The notes beneath the pieces are model-generated. The model ran no database searches. It worked only from the letters and a program-made list of their open reading frames with translations, and was not told the origin of the DNA. From Tulasnella sp. 424 (Eukaryota > Basidiomycota > Agaricomycetes > Cantharellales > Tulasnellaceae), in assembly GCA_019633425.1 (NCBI GenBank), contig WSUB01000059.1, positions 157,704-221,703 of the forward strand: a DNA stretch of 64,000 bases, in the 5' to 3' direction. Positions 1-14,905 of this stretch are shown here, in pieces. Made by a program: the position numbers and the translations under genes. Position 1 is the stretch's first letter. Every line of letters begins with the position of its first letter.

Positions 1-374
1 CTTCCCAGTCGATTACATCCTATTCATAACCTCTGAGGTCACGGTCACTCCAAACCTCAACGAGATCAGAGACCACAAATGGGTCGACAAGAAAGAGTTG
101 CAAGACATGTTTGATGCCCCAGGTCTGCCATCCCTTTGGCCGTAACGTTCTCGCTTCGTTTTTTCCCTAACGAGTCCCGCTGGATCCTTTTCTTTTTTTT
201 TTTGCGTCTCCAGGCAACTCGTTCACGCCATGGTTCAAGCTCATCGCTCGGGACTACCTCTTCTCCTGGTGGGACGTCTTACTATCCAAAAAGAACCCCG
301 AAACGGGTCTGTACGACGCCAAGTACGCGCTAAAGGGCGCGGTGGATGGGAGTAAAGTCGTCAAGATGGTTTGA
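1..374 (+). CDS. IDI1: Isopentenyl-diphosphate delta-isomerase, 3' end
   Basis: C-terminal part of a type I IPP isomerase, the Nudix enzyme that interconverts isopentenyl and dimethylallyl diphosphate for sterol and isoprenoid synthesis. The 5' part lies outside the window. The visible protein starts FPVDYILFITSEVTV, continues through a WVDKKEL segment and ends with the family's typical tail, FTPWFKLIARDYLFSWWD, followed by a short lysine-rich extension and a TGA at 372-374. One intron is clear: GT at 123 and AG at 212-213, joining GATGCCCCAG to GCAACTCG without a frame change. The wording matches fungal and animal IDI1 closely, so the identification is firm; only the missing N-terminus and Nudix box cannot be checked. 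Confidence 0.93.
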
Positions 375-957
375 AAACGGTGGTGTCTCGTAGACCCCGT
401 TGACTTGAAAGAAGGAGGCCGGAGGAGTGATTGGAAAGAGGAGGTTGTGATCTAGGAGACGAGGAATGCTTTGCCTGTTATGGTGTTGGGGATAGGTTTC
501 CTTGGGCTCCATGTGTACAAAATGAATAAACTTGGCTAGCGGGCCGCTTGCGTCCGTGCTCTTTTTTCTTTTTCTTTTCTTAGAGCCCTTGCGATGAGAA
601 TAGAGAGCGGTGCTAAATTCGGTTTCCGGTGGGTTATTGAGCCCGCCTGTCCTTCCACTGTCCGGGGGAGGAAGGGAAAGCTTGGTCAATCCCGAAGGTA
701 TCGTGAGACTGATTGGAGGCCCATGGATTGAGAAAAGGGGGGACTTGGGTCCGATGGTTCGAATGAATGTACTGTAATGTGGAGGCCAGTGATATTGTTT
801 TACCCACTAGTCGTGCCGTGGATAGGTTTTCATGCGGTGCTATGTATATGGAAGATTCAGCTACTTGGTCAGCTCGCGGGCCGCCTGCGTCCGCGCTTTC
901 TCTTTCTTGGAGCCCTTTCAATGAGAAACATATAACCATGTTGCTAAATTGAGTTAC
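366..957 (+). repeat. Direct duplication in the IDI1 3' flank
   Basis: Two imperfect copies of one segment lie end to end behind the IDI1 stop codon. The clearest match pairs about 492-620 with about 820-952. Both contain a GATAGGTTT start, a GGGCCGC-TGCGTCCG core, a pyrimidine tract, an AGCCCTT-AATGAGAA stretch and a GTGCTAAATT-like or TTGCTAAATT-like end. The first copy includes the expected 3' untranslated region. The copies have diverged by many substitutions and small indels, so the event is not recent. No gene is seen in this interval. Confidence 0.65.
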
Positions 958-1354
958 GTAGTTGAACGCGTTTTAGGCTGTGACCCCGTGTACTTCCGCC
1001 GTTGACGGCCGTCGAGTTACGACTTACGGTGAGAGGCAGAAACTTTAATCAAAACGAATTTGCGAAGGCGTCCGTGGTATTATTCGTTCATTTCTTGCCA
1101 AGTACCGTAGTGCCTCCGACAGCGCAGTTCCGGGAGTCGCTCCGGGGCGGGTCTCTGCTCTTTAAGACAAGAGGGGAGTTAAATGAGTGTCGCGGGGTGG
1201 GTGGAAGGAGCGGGCCGCGGGCCGGTGCTGTCCGCCGAGTGACCGAAACGGAGTGCGCTCCGTCCCAAACATCTGACTTCCCGCCCGCGTCGCTCCTCTC
1301 CTAGTGCAAGCTCTCATATGATTGAAATCAGATCTTCTCTCCGCGTTGGGCTCG

Positions 1355-1361
1355 TATATAA
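1355..1361 (+). promoter_or_regulatory. TATA box of the Gfo/Idh/MocA gene
   Basis: TATATAA in the context CTCGTATATAAGAAC lies about 110 bases upstream of the ATG at 1469. The intervening leader is rich in pyrimidines and CTCTC runs, typical of the transcription start region of well-expressed basidiomycete genes. The call rests on consensus and position only. Confidence 0.5.
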
Positions 1362-1468
1362 GAACTATGGCGTAGATGGATAGACTCTCTCTCTCATTCT
1401 CCTCTTCGACTCCCTTCATCCCTCTCCCAGTCAAAATCCCAACTACCCCGACTAAAACGAAAACAACG

Positions 1469-3461
1469 ATGGCCAACGTTCCAAAGCTCAATATCCTCAT
1501 GTGTGAGTTTGGGAGTTCTGAGATTTCCTCCTATAGACTCTAGAGCTGACCGGACTCTGCTACTCTTTTTTCGTGCGATAGGCGGTACTGTACGTCCTTT
1601 GCGATTTGGGGCGACTGGATTTAGGCGCTTTCGGGGACTTACCTCTCGTCTGGGTCTCATTTAGGGAGAGTACACCACCGGATGGACTGGTTCAGGAGCT
1701 TCTCAATCTGACAAGAAGGTACGCGCTCGCTAGACTCTGAGCTCATGTCTTGTTCGCGTATACTGAACTCGGAGCGCGACCCACCCGATTGCAGGTCGGC
1801 GTCGTTGGCTTGACGTGCTTCGACCTCCGAAGACTGGGTAAAGTCGATCAGTTGAGCATGGTCGGCGTGAACGGTGCGTCCTCCCATCTTCTACTTCTCT
1901 CCGCTGCCTGGGGCGAACTAACCTCGGGCGGGCGGAATTTTTCAGGCAAGAAGTTCCCCGACATCCGAGCCCATTTGGAAGACAAGATCGGCAAAGTCTA
2001 CAAGGATATGGACGTTGAATTTAAGAGCTACCCGGACGATAAGACCGTTGATCCTGATTCTTGTACGTTTTCCGTTTCCCCATCCTCTGGACAAGAGGCT
2101 AATTCCTCGCACCTCCTCTCCGCGAACAACGACGTTTAGACAAGAAGGCCATCGACGACCTCGCTCCAGGTTCAGCCGTGATCATCTTCACTCCTGATAG
2201 TGCGTTGCTTTTGTTTTAGCCCCTCCTCGTCCAAGGGAGAGAGTGACTGAGCAGCTCGACGCATTTAACAGCCACTCACTACCCGATCGCCAAATACGCT
2301 TTGGAGCGCAAGATGCATGTCCTCGTCACCAAGCCCGCTACCAAGCTGCTCTCTCACCACCAGGAACTCATCGACCTTGCCAAGCAGAACGAGGTCGCTT
2401 GTTGGGTCGAGCATCATAAGCGGTGCGTTCCTCGCCCCCTGATTCGTTGGCCTCCTCTTCTTGCGGCCTCCTCTTCTTGCGGTGGATTGCTCATGATAAA
2501 ATTGTTTAGGTACGACCCCGCTTACGCTGATGCCAAATTGCGTGCACGCGCTTTGGGAGAGTTCAACTTCTTCCAAGCGTGGATGAGTCAGCCGAAGAGC
2601 CAGTTGGAGACGTTCAGAGCTTGGGCTGGCAAGGATTCCGATGTGATTCGATTTCTTCGACCAAATTATATGGGCCAGCGTAGAATGCTGACGGAACGGG
2701 ATTGGATTTACAGATCTCTTACTACCTTTCCTCTCACCACATCGACATCCACTGCTGGTACGTCGAGGGCAAGTCAATCCCAACTCGGTACGTGTTGTCG
2801 CCTCTCCATCCTCCCCTTCCCTCCTGACGACTCAACCTTCATTTTTTTCAGAGTCGTCGCCTCCGCAGCGACGGGTATCGCCACCTCCGAACCCTACAAC
2901 TGCGTCGAAGAGACCGAAGACACCATCACCCTCATGGTCGACTGGCAATCCCTCGAAAACCCTAAACACAAAGGAACGGCCATCTACACCGCCAGCTGGA
3001 CCGCGCCCTTGAAAGCCGGTGTCCACTCCGCTCAGTACTTCCATTACATGGGACAGACCGGAGAGATCAGGATCGACCAGGCTCATCGTGGTTATTATGT
3101 CACCGAGGATGCGAGCGGTATGTTTTCTTCACCCATGCCCAAACGCTTGCATAGGCTGACCTGGGAAAACACGACAGGCAAATCCGCGTACAACCCCTTC
3201 TACATGAAGTACTCTCCCTCTGAGACCGGCCACTTTGACGGTCAGCGTGGATACGGATACGTCTCGATCGACAAGTTCGTCGATGCCGCTCGAAGCATCA
3301 ACGCTGGCTCGTCCAAGGCTTCCGACTACGACGGACATGGCTTGCCCACGATCAAGAACACCGTTCTGACCACGGCCATTTTGAATGCCGGTAGGATATC
3401 GTTGGACGAGAAGAGGGAAGTTAAGATCGAGAGGGATGGAGAGCACTGGAAGTTGGTGTAA
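1469..3461 (+). CDS. Gfo/Idh/MocA-family NAD(P)-dependent oxidoreductase, D-galacturonate reductase-like
   Basis: Eleven exons can be joined in frame (1469-1502, 1582-1589, 1665-1718, 1795-1873, 1946-2062, 2140-2199, 2272-2422, 2510-2642, 2714-2787, 2852-3117, 3178-3461), giving 419 residues. The second exon is only 8 nt and carries part of the N-terminal dinucleotide-binding loop (MCGTGEYTTGW). The Rossmann half continues through a GVVGLTCFDLR strand and the VLVTKPATKLL segment, whose lysine-proline pair is the family's EKP-like motif. The C-terminal half has the HHIDIHCWYVEGKSIPTRV region, which would supply substrate-binding and catalytic histidines. The closest family I recognise is the fungal D-galacturonate reductase type; substrate is inferred and another sugar acid or sugar is possible. 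The start is the first ATG after a TATA box and leader. Confidence 0.82.
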
Positions 3462-4176
3462 AAAGCATACAAAATTTATTTTCGGCCCGTCGAGCCGTCG
3501 TTATATTTGTTAACGTTGAAACGAGTTGTAGTTTTTTTTGATTTTGTCTTTCATTAACAGTGGTCAAGTAATGTATTCCTTTTGCTCTTGAAATGTGGCA
3601 ACCTGGGTCGCACTGTATCTTGAGCTCGTACGAGTCCTCTTATCAAGGTATGTGGGACTGTGATCGGCACATCGCGTGCTAAAAACGGACCTGAATTGTC
3701 ATATGGTTCCTGTTTGAATGCCTCGTATACTTTTCCGGCTTCCGGTGCTCCTGCGCTCCCTCTCTTCCTTCATCCCTCTCTCCTCGAACCACTACCTGTC
3801 TATTTAAGCCGCTTCTATCGCCGTCCTCCACTATTATCGTCCTAACATTTCAAACCTCATAAATCACCACAGATATCTTTGCTTGGGTTACGGCGCACAC
3901 CGACGGAGCGAAGTCTAAGACCTCCACGTGCCTGCCACACATGTTCGGCTTTCTACACTGTTCACAGGCGGTTGAACCCCTGAACCCGAACCACAATCCG
4001 GAAGACCCCAAGTTGCGGGATCTCTAAGCTTCTAGTCCACCGTTTCGCCGTATTTCTAGTTTCTTCCTTCAGCCTCACACCTGATACTAAGATCCACTTG
4101 CTCGCGGAAATTCACATTTAATGGACAGTCATGAAGGTATATTGCTAGGCATGTATTTGCATTACGCGTCGCTCTA
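3462..4176. other. Intergenic, no gene recognised
   Basis: This contains the 3' flank of the oxidoreductase gene, with T-rich runs at 3530-3550, and a stretch leading to the gag-like gene. Short open frames here show no family motif or splice-joined continuation. I see no RNA gene or clear repeat. Confidence 0.5.
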
Positions 4177-5156
4177 ATGGTTGACTTCGATCCGACAATA
4201 TATTTTATTCTATGGCTGGGAGGGGGAAGCCTGTGGGTGGTTTCCGTACGCAAAGCGGCGTTCTCGGCTGGAAGGATTCGGGACGACGCTTGGATGGCCG
4301 ACTTTGCTTCGACATGCTTGGACGGTCCGGCTCTCAAATACTACCAAACACTTAGCCGAGATGTTCGAGGCGACTGGGAGCTGCTATGCCAGGCTCTTCT
4401 GTTGAAATATCCTTGACCCGACCAGACTGGTGGTGCGCCCGGTGGGAATCCAAGGCGAGAATAACGCATTCTGGCTGCTCCAGCGTTCATGATGCAAGAT
4501 CTGGGTATTATTTTAGATTCTCTAACTCCTTCAATATTCCACTCAGTACAACGGGTGCCGCCCCACCTCCACCGCAAAGTCGGAAGGGTCGAATCAAGGT
4601 CATAGGTGAGAATTCAAACGACTTCGGTTATATTGGTGATGGAAATGCAAGGAACAACAGCTGCATAGGTGCTGGTGCACCTGTGGCTGAAGCTCTCCTC
4701 GTCGCGTACATCCCTGTCGGGGAACTGCTTGAGATCGAGATTGAGGTAAGGTAAATTGCTTTGAAAGTGGTTCCAGAAACGCTGATCCACCACCTCATTA
4801 CAGCGCCAAGGGAACCAGAATCAGGTATTAGGACTTCATTGGTATCCTCTGTCTCCCTCTGCTGTCATTGGGTCCCTCGAGTATGGTGTTCCTCATTTCC
4901 TTCTTGATGGATCTCATCTTGTTTTGATAGTTACGCGGCTCTTACAGTATTCAACTATGCGGAGTCTTACAGATCGAGTTCAATGTCACTGGAAGGTCCT
5001 GGATACACGGCCATCTGGAAAGTAATGCCCGATAACACGATCTGGCCACATCTTGGCGATGATCATTGTTGGTGCCCAAATTCTCCAACCGTAGAATTAT
5101 TCAAGACTGATAGGTGGCTAACGCTCAAGCGTCTACCAGACTGCGGGCATTTTTAG
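4177..5156 (+). CDS. Lineage-specific orphan protein with gag-like N-terminus, possibly degenerate
   Basis: The first part reads RIRDDAWMADFASTCLDGP followed by ALKYYQTL and ends at LLLKYP. This resembles the retroelement capsid-like segment found at the start of many Agaricomycete hypothetical proteins. After a proline-rich linker a second module begins at GRIKVIGENSNDFGYIG and runs, with an intron near 4750-4800, through LGLHWYPLSPSAVIGSLEYA to a C-terminus ending LKRLPDCGHF, stop at 5154-5156. Domain order matches proteins I remember only as uncharacterised in mushrooms. Two in-frame TGA codons lie between the modules around 4415-4470, so either an extra intron removes them or the gene is broken. 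The N-terminal start is uncertain because the best frame shifts before 4260. No function is proposed. Confidence 0.5.
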
Positions 5157-5978
5157 ATAGAAACTCCAGCTGCACACGTATCGCAGTTAACGTGGCCGCC
5201 GATGCCGGCGCGTATCTTACCAAGTATACAACCTATTGGAGACCAGTGGTAAGGTGAACAGTCCAGATGTCGAATTGGTGACTAATATCAATTACTTGCC
5301 CCAGAAATTGTTTTTCGAAGATATTGCGTAATGTACTGTTCGAACCTTGAGTAGAACCAAGTCCTCCACTTCACTCAGCCGCCAGCGCTGGCACTTTACG
5401 TGATTCGTATTTCTGGGGGACTTGCCGGATTCTCTTTTCGTTGGATGATCAGGGATAAAGTGGTGGTTGATTTAAGTATTTGGACATCTTGAAAGTTCGA
5501 GAGGAGGGCCACGTCCCAGGAGCTTCGTGGCTACGCGATGTCGACAATCAAGCGACTTTTAGCTTCGATCACCTCGTTTTATTGCAGGTTAAGCCTTCGC
5601 TCAGATGGTTTAGCCCTTCCACGTGATTTGTCTGTAAAGACCGTTTCCGCCCAAGTCGTCGCACGGCTGGAGCTGGAGAGCGTTGAACATGACTAGTTTG
5701 CGACTGGGCTGAGGTTCGGGATAGGGATCGTCACAGCGAATAGGGAAGTTAGCGGGTGGTATCGTGCCGTACGTGCCATCGAGGTAAAACGGCACGTCAC
5801 TCATCAATTGGGGAAGCTGTTTGACGGGATCGGCTGTATTGCGAACTGAATCCGAATAAATCCGAAACACCTATCCAGAACGAAACCAAAAAAACAATAT
5901 TACTCGAGCTCTATAGTATGTACATCACTGCAAAGTACCCAAAAATGCAAAACATTGTCAAAAGAGGGAGACGTCATA
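5157..5978. other. Intergenic between the orphan gene and the PP2C gene
   Basis: No gene is convincingly visible. An 86-residue minus-strand open frame at 5610-5870 has no family motif and lies just downstream of the PP2C stop, so it may be 3' untranslated sequence of that gene or chance. The rest has no repeat or RNA structure that I can see. Confidence 0.4.
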
Positions 5979-7707
5979 TCACCGGTTGCTCCTGGCCTCT
6001 CTAAAGCTGTTCTCTGCCTGAACCCTCCGGTACTCTCGTAAGTCCTTCGTCAAATCGGGCCCTCTCACGTCCCCCCAGCCTAAGAGAATTCACAACGTGA
6101 GGACTGTCAGTCAAGGCGATAAGGTTGAACGATGAATATCCCACTCACCGGCTAATGGAATCACGATTACCGTCGCGTTGTCGCTGAGCCCAATGGTTTC
6201 CGCAAAGGAGAGTACGTTCTCGGCTGCGCGTTGAGGCGACGGTGCTTGCCTAGCAAGATCAACGATCTCTTCGTCCGACAAGACCGAGGTGATTCCGTCC
6301 GACAACAGAACGAGCGAAGACCATGTCCGTCCTGTAATTCGAGCAGCTGTGTCAGACCAAGGCATCACATCTCTCGGACCACAAGCTGTCACCTTTTAAT
6401 CTTCTAGTTCGAATCTCGGGTTCGGGCGTCATGCCGAAGTACTTGTACTTCGTATCACCAAACCCTCTTGTATTGGCCAAGGCGCCCATGTAACGAGTCT
6501 CTCCAAATGAGTCGGTAACTATGCCCTGGCCCATGCGACGAAGTCGGGCTTGCTCTCCTCGGGTATCGGCGTGGTGATCTTCCGTCATTGGATAAGCCCG
6601 TGCAGAGCCTGCACCGCAGAGTAGGACGTGAGTGTCGCTGAGGGAGGGGAAGAAAAGATAATTAGGCGGATTGAAAGGCTGCGGAAACAGGGAGGACCTG
6701 CCCGCAATGAGCCACGGTGAGAGCCAAGTCCTGAGTGGCAAAGAAAGGGGCTTGAGGATCGAGAGATTGGAGCAATGCAACGCTGGCTGTCGCGCCGCAT
6801 TGTTCGGATTCCCGAAGCGCCGATACTCTCTTATCAGCCTAGAGGAACGGATAACAGTCAGACTTGTGTTTCCAACACAGGGTCCATCACGCCCTACCGC
6901 CAAAAACGCCAATGTTGCACGGGCTTCTAAGTCTAATGTTCTCGGCGGGTCTGCTGGCTTAATCCAGTCCACGAGAGCACCACCTTTGAACCGTCTAAAG
7001 TAGCCTCCTAACGAAAATGATTGCACGTTGTTAGAGTTGACTTTGGGTGGACGGCAATGGACGCTCGGTGCGAACCTACTCCCTGTAACCCGGATACGAG
7101 TTCTGGAACCTCGCTTGGATCAACCTGTTCGAATAAAGCGTGAAGCTCTTTTTGTAAGAACCCAGAGACGGCGTTGCCACCGTGTCTGATTTCAAAACGA
7201 CGATCTTCGTCAGAATGACGTGCCTGATACATTGTTATGAACACATATAATACATACCCGTCGTATATGCCAGCGAAAACCACTTGACCCGCTAAAGTCT
7301 CTCCAATATGGCCTGGGTCCCAGTTGAGTCCAAAGTAGCGATTAAGGCTGTGACGCAGCTCGGTTGGAGGGATGTGGATAGCGGTGACGGTATGGGCATC
7401 TTCTTGGTAGCTAGCGAAGGACGTCCTCAGTTAGTAGCGATGGACTGCTGCGGGCTAACAGGGCCACCTACTCTCTCGTCCCTCTGGATACAGCGACTCC
7501 AACGACTTTTGGAGGTTTCAACGATATCCGTCCCGTTCTCCCTTCCGACAACGAGTACCGAACAAAGTCATGATATCCTGCCATGCTCGTTGATGTTGCA
7601 TGGGCGGAGACGACGGAGGCTGGCGAGGTTGGCGAGGAATGAATGTGCCGGAGGCGTTTGAGTGACGCCGACAGCTGATGACGCAGAAACGGTGATTTTA
7701 CAAGCAT
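5979..7707 (-). CDS. PTC6: PP2C-type protein phosphatase, mitochondrial Ptc6-like
   Basis: Metal-dependent serine/threonine phosphatase. Exons read on the minus strand give, in order: an N-terminus rich in Arg, Ser and His with no acidic residues at first (a plausible mitochondrial presequence), VGVAVSRGTRE, YQEDAHTVTAIH, the metal-binding motif FAGIYDGHGG split by an intron near 7200-7260, a QCGATASVALL strand, LALTVAHCG, DTHVLLCGAGSARAYPMTED, an NTRGFGD motif, LVLLSDGITSVLSDEE and GLSDNATVIVIPL. These are the standard PP2C motifs and the metal-ligand aspartates in DGHGG, SDG and DNAT are present. The final exon ends with an Arg-rich helix and TGA at 5979-5981. The ANTRGFGD spacing and the presequence favour Ptc6 over cytosolic Ptc1-Ptc3. 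At least five introns are present. The orthologue assignment is less certain than the family. Confidence 0.85.
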
Positions 7708-8554
7708 GTGGGCAATAATGATAGAGAAAAAAGGAGAAAAGGAGGACGATGGCTGTTGGAGGTCGTAGCTTTGAGGGATGGGTATTCGGGGGTCAGTCTA
7801 GAGGTGCATTTGATGCTTGTATCGAGGTGGGGGAGTTGAGCGGGGCACAGCGGTGCAGTTGAGGAAAGAATCGGAACCGCCCCCTGAATCACACGCCCAC
7901 ATATCTCCGGCACGCCGAAGTTAATAACATTTCACTCGTTCGCCACTGTGACCAACGTTCACCCTCATCTAGTCAAATCAACCTTTTTTGGAAGAGTTCT
8001 CGAAATTCTACGCAACTAGTCCAGAAACGGCCCCTTCACGTGCGATCGCTTTCGTCGGAATGTTTTTACAGCTGGGAGCCCAGGCCTCACTAGGCTCGCG
8101 ACCCACAAAGTCGCAAGTCAAGTCAAGGTGTGTTATCAACTCAACATGAACCATATGATGATGCTAGCTTACATCAAAGCTCAAGTCTGTTCGGCCCTCA
8201 GTCCGCTCCCCCAACCTGGGTCAACACGTGACTTAGCCATGGCCTAAGAATCAAAGAATCTAAAGAATTGACTCTGAAACCGTGACAAGCGCTTAAGCTT
8301 TGAGAAGCGTATTTCATCTTGCCTCCGGAGGATACGGGCCCTCCAGTCGAAACGGAAATGCACGTCAGGGTATTGCCTGCCAGTCTATATTTCCATCGTA
8401 CCCGAATGGATCTTTTTATAGGCCCTTCGCCATATTCGAATCTTCCAGCACACCACCCTTCTCTGTGTCTCTTGGTAGTTTCAGATCACACGTCGCGACT
8501 AACCTTTCAAAAATCGACCCCTCAACCTTTGCCTAGGCGCCTGTTGCACCAGCC
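7708..8554. other. Divergent promoter region between PP2C and subtilase 1
   Basis: About 850 bases separate the start of the minus-strand PP2C gene from the start of the plus-strand protease, so the promoters of both lie here. A TTTTTATAGG run at about 8410-8419 is a possible TATA element for the protease, roughly 140 bases before its ATG. No gene or RNA gene is seen. Confidence 0.45.
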
Positions 8555-10236
<1,682 letters not shown>

Positions 10237-10386
10237 GTAGATTATCTCTCTTGTGTTAATGGTGACAATTGTTAGTGGCTTCAGCCCTATGTACTGGTTG
10301 TCCTTCGCACTAAAATAATGTCCCCGCCAACTAACGGGGTTTTTCACAATACCCGCCCGCTGGAGGATATCACCGAGGAAAAAGCG

Positions 10387-10458
10387 TTCCGGCACTGGGA
10401 ATTGAACCCAGATCACCGCTGTGAGAGAGCGGTATGATAGCCATTACACTATACCGGA
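10387..10458 (-). tRNA. tRNA-Glu (anticodon CTC)
   Basis: On the minus strand the 72-nt sequence starts TCCGGTA and ends TGCCGGA plus an A discriminator, forming a seven-pair acceptor stem with one T-G wobble. The anticodon arm is CCGCT-CTCTCAC-AGCGG, giving a CTC anticodon preceded by T and followed by A, which reads GAG. The T arm is CTGGG-TTCAATT-CCCAG. There is no intron, and CCA is not encoded, as expected for a nuclear eukaryotic gene. Confidence 0.93.
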
Positions 10459-11607
10459 TGCTACAAGGGCAAGGGCACTAAAATACCTATGGTACATCAA
10501 TATTCCCTCCATTCCAGCATGTTCACAAAGGCAGACCGCCCTATATCCGTTGTCTCGGCGGCCCTTTCTAACCGCTGTCCAACCCCAACCCCAGTCACCG
10601 CAACTATTCTCAACCTCGACTACTGGTCATTATTTCACGAGTGTCTTATTAGGCATGGCGTTGCTAAAGGCTTCACGGACCGCTCGCAGAACGATGAGGG
10701 TTGCAATTGCCGAGGACTATGCATGCATCGTTCTCCCGGCCTTAAGTAAGCTGGCAGGGAGCCTTTAGTGAGAAATCCGCTCATGAATGTCAGTCGACGT
10801 TGAGGGATCAATGTCCCTCGAACTCTGAACTAGTAGTCAGGGCTATTCCGTCTTCATAGAGCGAGACTACCCCTATCGTCCCCGAGCTTTCGAATTGTAT
10901 GGAGCCTAGAATACAACCCATGAGGAATATCGTTCTCCTCTTTCTGGTTGGCGTCAACTGCCACTCTTTTCACCGCTACCGAACGCTCCCGAATTCACAA
11001 TATCCTCAGTTGGTAACAACACCGTTGCTATTGCTTCTCCCATCACCGAAGCCAAGGGAGCCTTGCGCTCTTCTCATTCTTCTAATCGAAATCATGCTTT
11101 CACTTTTGCGATGCAGGCTGCGAGAGCCTTCCAAGGGCACCCGTCCATGCGTAGGGTGTGGTGCCTAGACTGAGTTTCTCGGCCCCTAGAACGACATGCT
11201 TACGTCCAAGCTAATAAACTATTTCACTTATGTCTTCTACCCCCTTTCTCCTGTTCAATAGGTGAACATATCATTTCAGTTGCCATACGGCGCGGACTTC
11301 TTCTGTGTCGGCATGGCGTGCCGATGCTCCTTCGTTTGACTGAGTTTATCGTCCCCTCCCCGACGCTATTGCCCATTCTAAGGAACTTCGAAGACCTTGA
11401 AGACTTGAAGAACATACGGGATGTGACCTGGAGGTAGACTGCCAAGCAGTCATCGGGCTTGGTAGCCTTGACATGCGTCGTATTTAACAAGCTTTATGGC
11501 GGTCCGTCCAATGGCCCCGCAGCAGTCTTGCAAACCACTACTAAGACTCCCACTCTTTCTCTTGCACACTCTCTCTTGTGAACTCGACTCTCGCTATCGC
11601 CAACATC
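10459..11607. other. Intergenic between tRNA-Glu and subtilase 2
   Basis: More than 1.1 kb without a recognisable gene. Short open frames at 10489-10749 and 10899-11168 have no motif or supported intron chain. The last 150 bases before the ATG at 11608 are pyrimidine-rich and include a GTATTTAACAAG segment at about 11480 that may serve as the core promoter of the protease gene. Confidence 0.45.
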
Positions 11608-13386
<1,779 letters not shown>

Positions 13387-13537
13387 GGAGGGTCACCTTA
13401 TTCAACGTCCATAGGTACATTTGCTTTGGATATCCGCCTCGCTCTCCTCCCAAGGAATGTGATTATCGAGAGATTTATTCTGGCGCGAATCGATATATTG
13501 CAAATCCGTGTCAAAGTCCATGAAGCGTCAGGTTAAC

Positions 13538-14905
13538 TCAGAGCTTGGCCTTCAGCTGCCCTTCCTCTCCTTCCCAGAGCGAGAGTATCAATCCTCTATC
13601 TGGTCCAACAGAGCCCCTCAGCGTTTCCTTGAAAGTCCCTAGCACCTTCTTCTTCCCCTGAGATGTCTCCAACTTCACCCAATCCGCTGCATCCTTCATT
13701 ATCCAACCCCAGCCTTCCTTCCTCAATGTCGCGATGTCTGTCACGGGGGTAGTTGAGCGGACAAGCGCAAACCATTCTGGCATAAAGAACATCTCCATTT
13801 TAGACGCAGGATCGTTCTCCGCCGTTTTTTTGATGCTTGACGTGGCGTCGTTGACGTGGGACATGCCAAGTGTGACGCCGAAGGACATGGAAGGACCGAG
13901 GTACGAGATAATTTCAGCGTTGAGTTCGGGGTTGCCTGCCACGTCGACATAACAGTACGGTCCCGCGGTAACATCCACTTCGGAAAGAGCGCCGTAAAGA
14001 TGAACTTCGTCGTATAACCCCAAGCTCTCCACGAAGGCTTTGTTGCCTTTAGACGTCAATCCGAGAACCTGGAGCTCTAGGCCCGGTGTATTTTCAATCC
14101 GCTTCTTGATGGCGAGTGCTAGAGAGAAGCCAGTCTTGGACGAAGCTGACGAGATCAGGATCCGCTTGGCGTTTCGGTAGTGTGCAGAGTAGAGCCAGTC
14201 TTCGGCCCAGAAGCTTGTCCAGAAGAGCGGAGTGTACAGCATAGATGCGTCTTCTTCGTCTTCTTTGTATAGTGGATCGGCTTTGCAGCGGGTGATTTGG
14301 TTGTATGGACGGCGGTCGGCGGGAAGATGGGGCCGGAGGGCGTAGAAGTTGTGACTGTTGACGTCGTTTTCGTCAACCCGGATCATCATGTACTTGGCAG
14401 AGGGGAAATATCCACTGCGAAAATAAATACTGTCAACACCACGCTGTGAATGGAAAGGGTAAATGTCCGACGTACAAGACCCGTTCGTCAACCTTTATTT
14501 TTTCGATATTCGATTCCACGACGGTTCCGAACCCCCAAACAGGAATCACGCCGTGAGTTTTCGGAGATGTGTTTCGTGTTTTTGGTGCTGGGTGAAAGTC
14601 AAAGTATCTAAAAAAACACATCACCGTCAAGACGTGGCCGTGCCAGGGTCTTGCAGATATGTACCTACTTGAAATGCGAGTCCTCCCCCAGAATCCCATA
14701 CGTTATATTATTTGCACTCCAACCGAACTTTTCAATCTAGTAAAGCGATCAGATGTGGGCTACTCGATTTAGATGTAAGTTACGCCACCTTGACCAAGAC
14801 ATGTTGAGGTGGCACGGTTTCGATTACACTGTCCACTATCACTGCTTTGCCTAGTTTTTTCGGTCCTCCCCTTGGTACGCAGAGTGTTGAGTTGTAATAT
14901 GGCAT
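13538..14905 (-). CDS. DUF2855 family protein
   Basis: Three exons in frame on the minus strand. The first starts MPYYNSTLCVPRGGPKKLG and ends QHVLVKVA. The second carries KFGWSANNITYGILGEDSHF, and after another short intron VIPVWGFGTVVESNIEKI. The long last exon runs from GYFPSAKYMMIRV through RILISSASSKTGFSLA to the stop at 13538. This is the architecture of DUF2855 proteins, which resemble the medium-chain dehydrogenase fold: an N-terminal GroES-like half, then a nucleotide-binding-like SSASSKT segment. No zinc-binding cysteine pattern is visible, and the biochemical activity of the family is not established. The ATG at 14903-14905 was chosen because it is the first in the frame that joins to the conserved second exon. 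It converges with the subtilase gene, with about 150 bases between their stops. Confidence 0.82.
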
